A DNA stretch of 64,000 bases from Streptomyces fulvoviolaceus (GTDB taxonomy: Bacteria; Actinomycetota; Actinomycetes; Streptomycetales; Streptomycetaceae), in the NCBI RefSeq assembly GCF_000718165.1, contig NZ_JOEY01000036.1:38295-102294 (forward strand), given 5' to 3'. Of the stretch, positions 54,919 through 63,478 are shown piece by piece. The position numbers were made by a program, and so were the translations under genes. Numbering within the stretch: position 1 is the stretch's first letter; every line of letters begins with the position of its first letter. The notes under the pieces were generated by a model that saw nothing but the letters and a program-made list of their open reading frames with translations, had not been told where the DNA came from and made no database searches.

Positions 54919-56025
54919 ATGCCTAAGCCCGGAGAACTCACTTTCGTCGCCCCCCGCGGAGCCAAGAAGCCGCCGCGGCACCTTGCCGATCTCACTCCTG
55001 CCGAGCGCAAGGAGGCCGTTGCGGAGATCGGTGAGAAGCCGTTTCGTGCCAAGCAGCTCTCGCAGCACTACTTCGCGCGGTACGCGCACGACCCGGCGGA
55101 GTGGACCGACATCCCCGCCGGTGCGCGCGAGAAGCTCCGCGAGGCGTTGCTCCCCGAGCTGATGACCGTCGTACGGCATCTGTCGACCGACGAGGGCAGC
55201 ACGCGCAAGACGCTGTGGCGGCTGTTCGACGGCACGCTCGTGGAGTCGGTGCTGATGCGGTACCCGGACCGGGTGACCATGTGCATCAGCTCGCAGGCGG
55301 GGTGCGGGATGAACTGCCCGTTCTGTGCGACCGGGCAGGCGGGGCTGGATCGCAATCTGTCCACCGGCGAGATCGTCCATCAGATTGTCGATGGGATGCG
55401 GGCGCTTCGGGACGGTGAGGTTCCCGGGGGGCCGTCACGGCTCTCCAACATCGTCTTCATGGGTATGGGCGAGCCTCTCGCCAACTACAAGCGGGTCGTG
55501 CAGTCCATCCGGGCGCTCACCGACCCCGCGCCCGACGGGCTAGGGCTGTCCCAGCGCGGCATCACCGTCTCGACCGTCGGGCTCGTCCCCGCCATTCACC
55601 GGTTCTCCGACGAGGGCTTCAAGTGCCGGCTCGCGATCTCGCTGCACGCGCCGGACGACGAGCTGCGCGACACCCTCGTCCCCGTGAACACGCGGTGGAA
55701 GGTGCGGGAGGTGCTGGATGCCGGGTTCGAGTACGTCGAGAAGAGCGGGCGTCGGCTGTCCATCGAGTACGCGCTCATCCGGGACATCAACGACCAGGCA
55801 TGGCGTGGTGACCGGCTCGGGCGGCTGCTGAAGGGCAAGCCCGTGCACGTCAATCTCATTCCGCTGAACCCGACCCCGGGCTCCAAGTGGACTGCCTCCC
55901 GTCCCGAGGACGAGAAGGCGTTCGTCGAGGCCATCGCCGCTCACGGTGTGCCGGTGACCGTCCGGGACACCCGTGGTCAGGAGATCGACGGGGCGTGCGG
56001 TCAGCTCGCGGCGACCGAGCGGTAG
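54919..56025 (+). CDS. rlmN: Dual-specificity rRNA/tRNA adenine-C2 methyltransferase RlmN
   Basis: RlmN is a radical-SAM enzyme making m2A2503 in 23S rRNA and m2A37 in some tRNAs. The 368-aa protein has the [4Fe-4S] motif CGMNCPFC (near residue 131), the loop [39 protein letters not shown], the catalytic region [12 protein letters not shown] and the C-terminal Cys that forms the transient intermediate in GACGQLA. The start ATG 54919 (MPKPGELTF) fits. It is followed at once by the TPP riboswitch. Confidence 0.96.
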   Translation: MPKPGELTFVAPRGAKKPPRHLADLTPAERKEAVAEIGEKPFRAKQLSQHYFARYAHDPAEWTDIPAGAREKLREALLPELMTVVRHLSTDEGSTRKTLWRLFDGTLVESVLMRYPDRVTMCISSQAGCGMNCPFCATGQAGLDRNLSTGEIVHQIVDGMRALRDGEVPGGPSRLSNIVFMGMGEPLANYKRVVQSIRALTDPAPDGLGLSQRGITVSTVGLVPAIHRFSDEGFKCRLAISLHAPDDELRDTLVPVNTRWKVREVLDAGFEYVEKSGRRLSIEYALIRDINDQAWRGDRLGRLLKGKPVHVNLIPLNPTPGSKWTASRPEDEKAFVEAIAAHGVPVTVRDTRGQEIDGACGQLAATER

Positions 56026-56054
56026 TCTGACCGTCGTAGGTACATCTTCATATT

Positions 56055-56150
56055 CCGACAGGGGAGCGCCACAGCGCTGAGAGTGCGGCACCGGCCGCAG
56101 ACCCTCCGAACCTGGCCCAGGTCATTCTGGGTAGGGAGATCGGTCATCAC
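56055..56150 (+). ncRNA. TPP (THI-element) riboswitch
   Basis: The conserved cores of the thiamine pyrophosphate aptamer are present in order: ACAGGGGAGC, GCGCTGAGAGTGCGG, GACCCTCCGAACCTGG, then CTGGGTAGGGAGATCGGTC. It lies directly upstream of the thiBPQ transporter genes, as expected for thiamine repression. A strong hairpin (56163-56199) and a small hairpin on the ribosome-binding site follow. Confidence 0.95.
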
Positions 56151-56162
56151 TCGAGCTGTTGC

Positions 56163-56199
56163 GCCCTGCCCGGGGTCTCCCAGAGGTCCCGGGCAGGGC
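56163..56199 (+). terminator. Riboswitch expression-platform hairpin
   Basis: A perfect 12-bp stem (GCCCTGCCCGGG at 56163-56174 with CCCGGGCAGGGC at 56188-56199) lies between the TPP aptamer and thiB. It would act as the ligand-dependent terminator. A second small stem, CCTGG (56210-56214) with CCAGG (56221-56225), overlaps the AGGAGG ribosome-binding site of thiB. Confidence 0.8.
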
Positions 56200-56234
56200 C
56201 GCGTCTCTTCCTGGTCACCCCCAGGAGGAATTCA

Positions 56235-57314
56235 GTGAGCATCACCAAGAAGGCCACGGTCGTGGCGGTCGGATTCGGGCTCGTCGCGCTGTCCGCGTGC
56301 GGGTCGTCCGACAGCAGCGACAGCGACGGAGACTCCAAGACCGTCACCCTCGTCAGCCACGACTCATGGGCCGTCTCGAAGAGCGTCCTCGCGGACTTCG
56401 AGAAGCAGTCCGGTTACAAGGTCAAGGTCCTGGAGGACGGCGACGCCGGGCAGGCCGTCAACAAGGCGATCCTGACCAAGGACAACCCGCAGGGCGACGT
56501 CTTCTTCGGCGTCGACAACACCCTGCTGTCCCGGGCGCTCGACAACGGGCTGTTCCAGTCCTACGAGGCGAAGGGCTCCGACAAGATCGGGGCGGAGTAC
56601 CGGGTCGACCAGGACAAGCACCGGGTCACGCCGATCGACACCGGCGACATCTGCGTCAACTACGACAAGGCCTACTTCAGCGAGCACAAGCTGGACCCGC
56701 CGACCTCCTTCGACGACCTGATCAAGCCCGCCTACAAGAACCTCCTCGTCACCGAGAACGCCTCCACCTCCTCGCCGGGGCTCGGCTTCCTCCTCGGGAC
56801 CGCCGCCAAGTACGGCGACGACGGCTGGCAGGACTACTGGACGAAGCTCAAGGCCAACGGCGTGAAGGTCGTCGACGGCTGGGAGCAGGCCTACAACGAG
56901 GAGTTCTCCGGCTCCGCGGGAGGCAAGAAGGCCAAGGCGGACCGGCCGCTCGTCGTGTCGTACGCCTCCTCGCCGCCCGCCGAGGTGATCTACGCCGACC
57001 CGAAGCCGACGACCGCGCCGACCGGTGTCGCGACCGGCACGTGCTTCCGGCAGGTCGAGTACGCGGGGCTGCTCAGCAACGCGAAGAACACCAAGGGCGG
57101 CAAGGCACTCCTCGACTTCCTGCTCACCAAGGAGTTCCAGGAGGACATGCCGCTGAACATGTTCGTCTACCCGGTGCTGGAGGGTGCCCAGGTGCCGGCA
57201 GAGTTCACGAAGTACGGGCCGCAGGCCAAGGATCCCGAGACCATGGACCCGGCCGAGATCGCCGACCACCGTGACCAGTGGGTCAAGTCGTGGACCTCGC
57301 TCGTACTGAAGTGA
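56235..57314 (+). CDS. thiB: Thiamine ABC transporter substrate-binding lipoprotein ThiB
   Basis: This 359-aa lipoprotein has a signal peptide with lipobox VALSACGSS (Cys near residue 20), then the periplasmic-type binding fold: KTVTLVSHDSWAVSKSVLAD, GDVFFGVDNTLLSRALDNGL, TPIDTGDICVNYDKAYFSEH and CFRQVEYAGLLSNAKNTKGG. It is the thiamine/TPP/TMP receptor by family and by the upstream riboswitch. The start is GTG 56235 after CAGGAGGAATTCA. The stop overlaps the thiP start (GTGA). Confidence 0.94.
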   Translation: MSITKKATVVAVGFGLVALSACGSSDSSDSDGDSKTVTLVSHDSWAVSKSVLADFEKQSGYKVKVLEDGDAGQAVNKAILTKDNPQGDVFFGVDNTLLSRALDNGLFQSYEAKGSDKIGAEYRVDQDKHRVTPIDTGDICVNYDKAYFSEHKLDPPTSFDDLIKPAYKNLLVTENASTSSPGLGFLLGTAAKYGDDGWQDYWTKLKANGVKVVDGWEQAYNEEFSGSAGGKKAKADRPLVVSYASSPPAEVIYADPKPTTAPTGVATGTCFRQVEYAGLLSNAKNTKGGKALLDFLLTKEFQEDMPLNMFVYPVLEGAQVPAEFTKYGPQAKDPETMDPAEIADHRDQWVKSWTSLVLK

Positions 57315-58954
57315 CCTCCAGCAGGAGTGGCGCGGCGGCGCGGCTCGGGCTCATGGCCGTGCCCGTCGCGTTCTTCGCGGTGTTCTTCGCCTGGCCCGTC
57401 GCCGCGATCGTCGCCCGGGGCCTCAAGCTCGATGGGGTGTGGCAGTTCGGCCGGATCACGGATGTGCTCGCGCAGTCCGACATCCGGCACGTCCTGTGGT
57501 TCACCACCTGGCAGGCGCTCGCCTCCACCGCGCTCACCCTGCTGGTCGCGCTGCCCGGCGCGTACGTCTTCGCCCGCTTCGAGTTCCCGGGCAAGCAGGT
57601 CCTGCGGGCCGCGGTGACCGTGCCGTTCGTGCTGCCGACGGTCGTCGTCGGTACGGCGTTCCTGGCGCTGGTCGGTCGCGGTGGGCTGCTGGACGACCTG
57701 TGGGGCGTACGGCTGGACACCACGGTGTGGGCGATCCTGCTGGCGCATGTCTTCTTCAACTACGCGGTCGTCGTACGGACGGTCGGCGGGCTCTGGGGGC
57801 AGCTCGACCCGCGTCAGGAGGAGGCCGCGCGGATGCTCGGCGCGTCCCGTCTCGCCGCCTGGCGGACGGTCACCCTGCCCGCGCTCGCGCCCGCTGTGGC
57901 CGCCGCCGCTCTGATGGTCTTCCTGTTCACCTTCACCTCCTTCGGCGTGGTGCAGATCCTCGGCGGGCCGACCTTCTCGACCCTCGAAGTGGAGATCTAC
58001 CGGCAGACCTCCGAGATCTTCGACCTGCCCACGGCCGCCGTGCTGACGCTGATCCAGTTCGTGGCGGTGGGCGGTGTCCTCGCCCTGCACGCGTGGACCG
58101 TACGGCGGCGGGAGACCGCGCTCCGGCTGGTGGACGCGTCGATGACCGCCCGGCGGCCGCGCGGGGCCGGGCAGTGGGCGCTGCTCGGCGGTGTCCTCGT
58201 CTCGGTCGTCGTCCTGCTTCTGCTGCCGCTCGCCGTGCTGGTGCAGCGGTCGCTCGACGCGCCGGACTTCGCCTACTACCGGGAGCTGACCAGCGACGAC
58301 AGCGGGGTCTTCCTCGTCGCGCCGATCGAGGCGATCGGGAACTCGCTGGAGTACGCCCTCGCCGCCACCGTCATCGCCGTGGTGATCGGCGGTCTCGCCG
58401 CCGCTGCCCTGACCCGGCGGGACGCGGGGCGGTTCGTGCGGGGCTTCGACGCGCTGTTGATGCTGCCGCTCGGGGTGTCCGCGGTGACCGTCGGGTTCGG
58501 GTTCCTGATCTCCCTCGACGAGCCGCCGCTGGATCTGAGGTCCTCCTGGATCCTGGTGCCGCTCGCGCAGGCGCTGGTCGGCGTGCCCTTCGTCGTACGG
58601 ACGATGCTGCCCGTGCTGCGGGCCGTGGACGGTCGGCTGCGGGAGGCGGCGGCCGTGCTCGGGGCGTCGCCGTGGCGGGTGTGGCGCGAGGTCGATCTGC
58701 CGATGGTGCGGCGGGCGCTGCTGATCGCGGCGGGGTTCGCCTTCGCGGTGTCGCTCGGTGAGTTCGGGGCGACCGTGTTCATCGCGCGGCCGGACAATCC
58801 GACGCTGCCGGTCGCCGTGGCGAAGCTGCTCGGGCGGGCGGGCGACCTCAACTACGGGCAGGCGATGGCCCTTTCGACGATTCTGATGATGGTGTGCGCG
58901 GCGGCGCTGCTGGTCCTTGAGCGGCTGCGGACCGACCGGACCGGGGAGTTCTAG
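57311..58954 (+). CDS. thiP: Thiamine ABC transporter permease ThiP
   Basis: This 547-aa double permease (two fused BPD domains) has about twelve helices. Each half carries the EAA-type loop: the first is near residue 175 (QEEAARMLGASRLAAWRTVT) and the second near 447 (LREAAAVLGASPWRVWREVD). The start GTG 57311 overlaps the thiB stop by 4 bp; longer in-frame extension is unlikely. The TAG stop is immediately followed by the thiQ ATG, so the three genes are one operon under the riboswitch. Confidence 0.93.
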   Translation: MTSSRSGAAARLGLMAVPVAFFAVFFAWPVAAIVARGLKLDGVWQFGRITDVLAQSDIRHVLWFTTWQALASTALTLLVALPGAYVFARFEFPGKQVLRAAVTVPFVLPTVVVGTAFLALVGRGGLLDDLWGVRLDTTVWAILLAHVFFNYAVVVRTVGGLWGQLDPRQEEAARMLGASRLAAWRTVTLPALAPAVAAAALMVFLFTFTSFGVVQILGGPTFSTLEVEIYRQTSEIFDLPTAAVLTLIQFVAVGGVLALHAWTVRRRETALRLVDASMTARRPRGAGQWALLGGVLVSVVVLLLLPLAVLVQRSLDAPDFAYYRELTSDDSGVFLVAPIEAIGNSLEYALAATVIAVVIGGLAAAALTRRDAGRFVRGFDALLMLPLGVSAVTVGFGFLISLDEPPLDLRSSWILVPLAQALVGVPFVVRTMLPVLRAVDGRLREAAAVLGASPWRVWREVDLPMVRRALLIAAGFAFAVSLGEFGATVFIARPDNPTLPVAVAKLLGRAGDLNYGQAMALSTILMMVCAAALLVLERLRTDRTGEF

Positions 58955-59992
58955 ATGCTGCTGAGCCTTGAGGACGCGACCGTACGGTTCGGTGGGCGGC
59001 CCGTGCTGGACGGGGTCGGCCTCGATGTCGCCGAGCACGAGATCGTGTGCGTGCTCGGGCCGAGCGGCAGTGGCAAGTCGACGCTGCTGCGGGCGGTGGC
59101 CGGGCTGCAACCCCTCTCCTCAGGAAGGGTGTTGCTCGACGGACGGGACCAGGCCGGGGTCCCCGCGCACCGGCGTGGGGTCGGGCTGATGTTCCAGGAC
59201 CATCAGCTGTTTCCGCAGCGGGACGTGGGCGGCAATGTGGCCTTCGGGCTGCGGATGCACGGGGTGTCGCGGCCTCGGCAGGAGGAGCGGGTAGGGGAGT
59301 TGCTCGATCTCGTCGGGCTTCCGGGTGCTGCCCGACGGGCGGTCGCCGCGCTGTCCGGGGGTGAGCAGCAGCGGGTCGCGCTGGCCCGCGCCCTGGCTCC
59401 CCGGCCTCGGCTGCTGATGCTCGACGAGCCGCTCGGTCAGCTGGATCGCTCGCTGCGGGAGCGGCTGGTCGTCGAACTGCGGGAGCTGTTCAGCGAGTTG
59501 GGCACCACCGTGCTCGCCGTGACACACGACCAGGGTGAGGCCTTCGCGCTCGCCGACCGGGTCGTCGTGATGCGGGACGGGCGGATCGCCCAGTCCGGTA
59601 CGCCCCTTGAGGTGTGGCAGCGGCCGGCGGACGAGTTCGTGGCCCGGTTCCTCGGCTTCGAGAACGTGGTGGAGGGCGTGGTCAGCGGGGAGGCCGCGGA
59701 CACGCCCTGGGGCAAGGTGCCGGTCCCCGCGGGGGCCGAACAGGGAGCGCGGAGCCTGCTGGTGCGTCCCCCGGGGGTGCGGCTCGTGGCCGCCGACGCG
59801 GGGCTGCGGTGCACGGTGGCCGCGCGGACGTTCAAGGGCACGCATGTCGCCGTACACCTGCAGCCGGAGGACGGCGGGCCGCGGCTGGAGGCGGCGTGCG
59901 CGCTGCGGGAGGCGCCGGGGGTCGGGGACGTGGTCGGCGTGGAGTTCGACGCGGCCGAAATCGTGGTGCTCGACCGACCCACGGCCGCATAG
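58955..59992 (+). CDS. thiQ: Thiamine ABC transporter ATP-binding protein ThiQ
   Basis: This 345-aa ABC ATPase has Walker A LGPSGSGKSTLLRAVAG near residue 34, the Q-loop MFQDHQLFPQRDVGGN, signature LSGGEQQRVALARALAP, Walker B LLMLDEPLGQLD and the H-loop VTHDQGEAFALADR. The C-terminal 110 residues form a TOBE-like domain as in spermidine/iron importers, longer than E. coli ThiQ. It powers ThiBP. The assignment to thiamine rests on the upstream riboswitch and gene order. Confidence 0.9.
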   Translation: MLLSLEDATVRFGGRPVLDGVGLDVAEHEIVCVLGPSGSGKSTLLRAVAGLQPLSSGRVLLDGRDQAGVPAHRRGVGLMFQDHQLFPQRDVGGNVAFGLRMHGVSRPRQEERVGELLDLVGLPGAARRAVAALSGGEQQRVALARALAPRPRLLMLDEPLGQLDRSLRERLVVELRELFSELGTTVLAVTHDQGEAFALADRVVVMRDGRIAQSGTPLEVWQRPADEFVARFLGFENVVEGVVSGEAADTPWGKVPVPAGAEQGARSLLVRPPGVRLVAADAGLRCTVAARTFKGTHVAVHLQPEDGGPRLEAACALREAPGVGDVVGVEFDAAEIVVLDRPTAA

Positions 59993-60002
59993 TGTGCGGC
60001 GC

Positions 60003-60800
60003 ATGACGCCGCTCACCCATGACCGTTACTGCGCCGAGATCGCCCACCAGGTGGGCCTGCTGAGGGCCGTGGTGACCTCGGGGGCCGACCTGTCCGCCAC
60101 CGTGCCGACCTGCCCGGACTGGTCGCTGGAGCAGCTGGTGCGGCACACGGGTGGCGCCCTGCGCTGGGTGGAGCTGCTCGTGCGCACCCGGGCCGAGGAG
60201 GACATCCCGGAGGATCAGGTGCCGTTGGGTGACGGGCCCGAGGCCGCCGGGGACGCCGCCGCGCTGGACGCGTGGCTCGCGGAGACCGGAGAGATGCTCG
60301 TCGCCGCGCTGCGGGAGGCCGGGCCGGACACGGAGGTGTGGGCGTGGGCCGGCATTCCCGACTCCGGCTTCTGGGCCCGCCGTATGGCCCACGAGCTCAC
60401 CGTTCACCGCGCCGACGCCACGCTCGCCGCCGGGCTGCCGTACGGGGTCGCCCCGGACATCGCCGCCGACGCGATCGACGAGTGGCTGCAGATCGTGGAG
60501 TTCGCGCAGCGGACGATGCCGCATGACGCGGCGAAGGAGCTGCGGGGGACCGGGCGCAGCATCCACCTCCACGCCACCGACGGCACTCCTGAGCTCAACG
60601 CCGAGTGGGTCGTCGAGCTCACCGAGGACATCCTCGTCTGGCGGCGCGGGCACGAGAAGGCGACGGTCGCGCTCAGGGGGCCGCTGACCGCCGTACTGCT
60701 CGCCTTCTACCGTCGACTGCCGCTGGACAGCCCGGAGTTGGAGGTGCTCGGCGAGCGGGAGCTGCTGGAGTTCTGGCTGGAGCGGGCGACCTTCGACTGA
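60003..60800 (+). CDS. Maleylpyruvate isomerase/mycothiol-dependent DinB-like protein
   Basis: This 265-aa protein has the actinobacterial MDMPI/DinB-type domain (TIGR03083/TIGR03086-like). Seen: DWSLEQLVRHTGGALRWVEL near residue 40 with a metal-binding-type His, RRMAHELTVHRADATLAAG with the second His pair near 130, and a C-terminal domain LHATDGTPELNAEWVVELTE. Members use mycothiol for isomerisation or transfer, and metal is bound by three His. The start ATG 60003 is 10 bp after the thiQ stop, so it may be co-transcribed. The substrate is unknown. Confidence 0.85.
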   Translation: MTPLTHDRYCAEIAHQVGLLRAVVTSGADLSATVPTCPDWSLEQLVRHTGGALRWVELLVRTRAEEDIPEDQVPLGDGPEAAGDAAALDAWLAETGEMLVAALREAGPDTEVWAWAGIPDSGFWARRMAHELTVHRADATLAAGLPYGVAPDIAADAIDEWLQIVEFAQRTMPHDAAKELRGTGRSIHLHATDGTPELNAEWVVELTEDILVWRRGHEKATVALRGPLTAVLLAFYRRLPLDSPELEVLGERELLEFWLERATFD

Positions 60801-60814
60801 GGCTGAACACAGCG

Positions 60815-60845
60815 GTGGCCCGCCCCACCAACGGGGACGGGCCAC
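60815..60845. terminator. Bidirectional terminator between convergent genes
   Basis: GTGGCCCGCCCC (60815-60826) pairs with GGGG-A-CGGGCCAC (60833-60845), with one bulged A and a 6-nt loop. It lies between the stop at 60800 and the stop of the LAETG gene at 60867. Confidence 0.8.
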
Positions 60846-60866
60846 AGCGGTGTTGCTCGTGAGGCG

Positions 60867-61559
60867 TCAGCGACCGCTCGTCCCGCGACGGCGCAGGCCG
60901 AAGAAGACGGCGCCGCCGCCGATGGCGACCAGGGCGACCGCGATGCCGGCGATCAGGCCGGTGTTGGAGTTCGCACCGGTCTCGGCGAGGTTGGAGTCAC
61001 CGGCGGCCGGCGTCGGGGCGTTGCTCTCGGCGGTGGCCGGCTCGGTGGAGGAGCTCTCCGAGGCGGACGGGGTCGCGGTCGGGGTCGGGGACTCCTCGGC
61101 CGGGGGCGTGGTGGACTCCGACGCGGAGGGCGTCGGGGTCGGCGAGTCCTCGGTCTTGCAGGCCGTGGCCGGGGTGATCAGGTTCGGGCTGACGTCCTCG
61201 TCGACCAGGTTCCCGGCCGTGACGTGGATGCGGTACTCGGCGTTCGGCTGCCAGGCCTCTTCGAAGGTGATGGTCGTACCTTCGCGCGAGCCCTTGACCT
61301 CCTGCTCGCCGACCTTCCGCTCGTCGGCGCCGTTGTTCTCCAGGAACACGGAGACGGTCGCGGTCTTTCCGGAGGCGTCCACGTCGGTGACCGTGATGAC
61401 GCCCTGGGTGCCGTCGCACTTGGCTTCGGCGGAGAAGTCATTGATGTTGCAGGCGAGCGCGTTGCCGGCGGCACCGAGCGCGAGCGCGGCCGAGGCAGCG
61501 GCGACACCGAGGATGCGCGCGGCGCCGGCGGTGCGGCGGGATATGGGCATGAATGCCAC
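60867..61559 (-). CDS. LAETG-anchored cell-wall surface protein
   Basis: This 230-aa protein has a Sec signal ([20 protein letters not shown]), an extracellular beta-rich domain of about 110 residues with Cys residues ([20 protein letters not shown]), and a Ser/Thr/Pro/Glu linker. It ends with the class E sortase signal LAETG followed by a hydrophobic segment ([20 protein letters not shown]) and the RRR tail. A sortase would therefore attach it to peptidoglycan. The start GTG 61559 has GAAGGA 6 bp upstream. A strong promoter is seen at 61641-61668. The ligand or role is unknown. Confidence 0.9.
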   Translation of the reverse strand: MAFMPISRRTAGAARILGVAAASAALALGAAGNALACNINDFSAEAKCDGTQGVITVTDVDASGKTATVSVFLENNGADERKVGEQEVKGSREGTTITFEEAWQPNAEYRIHVTAGNLVDEDVSPNLITPATACKTEDSPTPTPSASESTTPPAEESPTPTATPSASESSSTEPATAESNAPTPAAGDSNLAETGANSNTGLIAGIAVALVAIGGGAVFFGLRRRGTSGR

Positions 61560-61640
61560 GTTCGTCCTTCACGGGATGCGCTGAAGCGGGGGGTTGAGGG
61601 GCCGGTGATGCGACATCAACGGTCCCAGGAGTCTCACAGG

Positions 61641-61668
61641 TTTATAAGCGCAGCGTAAGCAGTGTCAA
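61641..61668 (-). promoter_or_regulatory. Consensus promoter of the LAETG gene
   Basis: On the minus strand TTGACA (61668-61663) and TATAAA (61646-61641) are separated by 16 bp, a near-consensus vegetative promoter about 80 bp before the GTG start at 61559. Confidence 0.7.
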
Positions 61669-61706
61669 CGCATAAGCACGTCACAGCCGTTGGCTTTGCC
61701 CGCTTA

Positions 61707-62828
61707 TTAACGAGTGAGACGTTTCAGGGCCCCCGGCGCCTCCTCGATCCGGTCAACCAGGGCGATTCGGGCCTCCATTGAACGCTCCCGTGCAAGAGCC
61801 TGCAGGAGCGGCCAGGTGGGCAGTTTCTCCGTCCAGTGGTGGCGGTTCACGAGAACCATCGGCGTCGGCTCGCCCCGCGACTCGTAGTAGTTCGGCGTCG
61901 CGCTGTCGAAGATCTCCTGTACGGTGCCGGCCGCGCCCGGCAGGAAGACCACACCGGCGTTGGAACGGGCCAGGAGGCCGTCCTCGCGGGTGGCGTTGGC
62001 GAAGTACTTGGCGATGTGCGAGGCGAAGGCGTTGGGCGGCTCGTGGCCGTAGAACCAGGTCGGGATGCCGACCGAACCGCCGCCGCCCGGCCAGCGGTCG
62101 CGGACTTCGAAGGCGGCGCCCGCCCAGTCCGTGATCGAGGGCGTGAACGACGGTGCCTTGGCGAGGAGTTCGCATGCTTCGTCGAGCATGGCGTCCTCGA
62201 ACGGGGCCGCGTAGGCGCCGAGGTTCGCCGCCTCCATCGCGCCCGGGCCGCCGCCCGTGGCCACCGTGAACCCGGCGCGCGCCAGCTCCCGGCCGAGGCG
62301 CGCGGCACCGGCGTACGCCTCCGTCCCGCGGGCCATCGCGTGGCCGCCCATGACCCCCACCACCCGTGTGCCGCGCAGGAGTTCGTCGAGGGCGTCGGAG
62401 ACGGCGTCGTCGTGGACCGAGCGGAGCGTCGACGCGAAGATGTCGCCGTCGGCCTTGGTCTGCTGGAACCAGGCGTAGGCGAGGGCGTCCGGCGTCTGCT
62501 CGTATCCCTTGTCGAGTCCGGCGAACAGCTCGTCCGGCGTGTAGAGGAGACCGCGGTACGGGTCGAAGGGCAGGTCCGGGAGGGGTGGGAACACCAGGGC
62601 GCCGTCCGCGCGGACCTTCGCCGCCGCGTTCTCCCGCATCGGGCAGCCGAGGAAGACGGCGCCCGCGGTGTCGGCGGCCAGCAACTCCCTTGTCCGGTCG
62701 GTCAGATCGACGGCCTGGACACGGAATCCGGCGAGTGTGCCGCGTGCCGAGACGGTGGCGTCGAACTCCTCCAGCGTCTCGATCTCACGGTCGTTGTGGT
62801 GGGCCGCATGGGCGGGGCTCGTCTGCAC
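61707..62828 (-). CDS. Large LOG/lysine-decarboxylase-like family protein
   Basis: This 373-aa protein starts at GTG 62828. The Rossmann LOG core lies in the C-terminal two-thirds: VVGVMGGHAMARG, FTVATGGGPGAMEAANLGAY and the motif VVFLPGAAGTVQEIFDSATP, which corresponds to PGGxGTxxE with Ala-Ala for Gly-x. About 130 N-terminal residues (FRVQAVDLTDRTRELLAADT, AVFLGCPMRENAAA) form an extra domain. LOG enzymes release cytokinin-like bases from nucleotides; that this one does so is unproven. Confidence 0.88.
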   Translation of the reverse strand: MQTSPAHAAHHNDREIETLEEFDATVSARGTLAGFRVQAVDLTDRTRELLAADTAGAVFLGCPMRENAAAKVRADGALVFPPLPDLPFDPYRGLLYTPDELFAGLDKGYEQTPDALAYAWFQQTKADGDIFASTLRSVHDDAVSDALDELLRGTRVVGVMGGHAMARGTEAYAGAARLGRELARAGFTVATGGGPGAMEAANLGAYAAPFEDAMLDEACELLAKAPSFTPSITDWAGAAFEVRDRWPGGGGSVGIPTWFYGHEPPNAFASHIAKYFANATREDGLLARSNAGVVFLPGAAGTVQEIFDSATPNYYESRGEPTPMVLVNRHHWTEKLPTWPLLQALARERSMEARIALVDRIEEAPGALKRLTR

Positions 62829-62888
62829 CCGCCCATGCTAGGCGCTCCGCTGGATGTGCCGGATGGGGCCGTTGGGCGTCTGCGAGCG

Positions 62889-62957
62889 CGTCGTGGCTGG
62901 TCGTGCCCCGCGGCGGAGCGGCAAGTCGACACAGCCCCGCGCCCCGACGGGGCGCGG
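62889..62957. repeat. Streptomyces interspersed repeat with terminator hairpin
   Basis: CGTCGTGGCTGGTCG (62889-62903) is the exact reverse complement of the smc-embedded repeat core at 13224-13238. It continues into GCCCCGCGGCGGAGCGGCAA and ends in a 9-bp hairpin (CCGCGCCCC at 62937-62945 with GGGGCGCGG at 62949-62957). The hairpin follows the stop of the VOC gene (62963, minus strand), so the repeat serves as its terminator. Confidence 0.75.
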
Positions 62958-62962
62958 CCCCT

Positions 62963-63382
62963 TCAGCCCTCGATCGCGGTCGGGTCCATCCAGATGACCT
63001 CCCAGGTGTGGCCGTCGAGGTCGTCGAAGGAGCGGCCGTACATGAAGCCGTGGTCCTGCGCCTCGCCCGCCGGGGAGCCGCCCGCTGCGAGCGCCTTGTC
63101 GACCAGCTCGTCGACCTTCTCGCGGCTCTCGGCGCTGAGCGCGACCAGCACCTCGCTGGTCTGCGTCGCGTCCGCGATCTCCTTCTTGGTGAAGGTGGCG
63201 TAGAACGGCTTGGTGAGCAGCATCGCGACGATGGTGTCGCTGATCACGACGGAGGCCGCGTTCGCGTCGCTGAACTGAGGGTTGATCGTGTAGCCGAGGT
63301 CCGTGAAGAACTTCTTCGAGGCGTCGAGGTCGTTCACGGGCAGGTTCACGAAAATCATCTGCTGATACGTCGTCGAGGTCAT
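62963..63382 (-). CDS. VOC (glyoxalase/dioxygenase-fold) family protein
   Basis: This 139-aa protein of the vicinal-oxygen-chelate superfamily has the first module MIFVNLPVNDLDASKKFFTD and the second module RSFDDLDGHTWEVIWMDPTA. The metal-ligand positions of such enzymes (His/Glu) are only partly present (Glu in TWEV, no obvious first His), so it may be a ligand-binding member. The start ATG 63382 follows GGAGAG. The substrate is unknown. Confidence 0.88.
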   Translation of the reverse strand: MTSTTYQQMIFVNLPVNDLDASKKFFTDLGYTINPQFSDANAASVVISDTIVAMLLTKPFYATFTKKEIADATQTSEVLVALSAESREKVDELVDKALAAGGSPAGEAQDHGFMYGRSFDDLDGHTWEVIWMDPTAIEG

Positions 63383-63478
63383 CGGAGTCTCTCCCATCGG
63401 GGTGGCTGCTTTCGGTGGGGTAGACGCTGCGGCTCCGCCGAACTCATCGGTCGGCGGAGATTTTTTTCCTACGGCCTT

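Noticed and set aside
57167..59110. A 647-codon minus-strand frame opposite thiP
   Set aside because: It is rich in His/Arg/Glu without order, and thiP has a clear twelve-helix pattern and tight coupling to thiB and thiQ.
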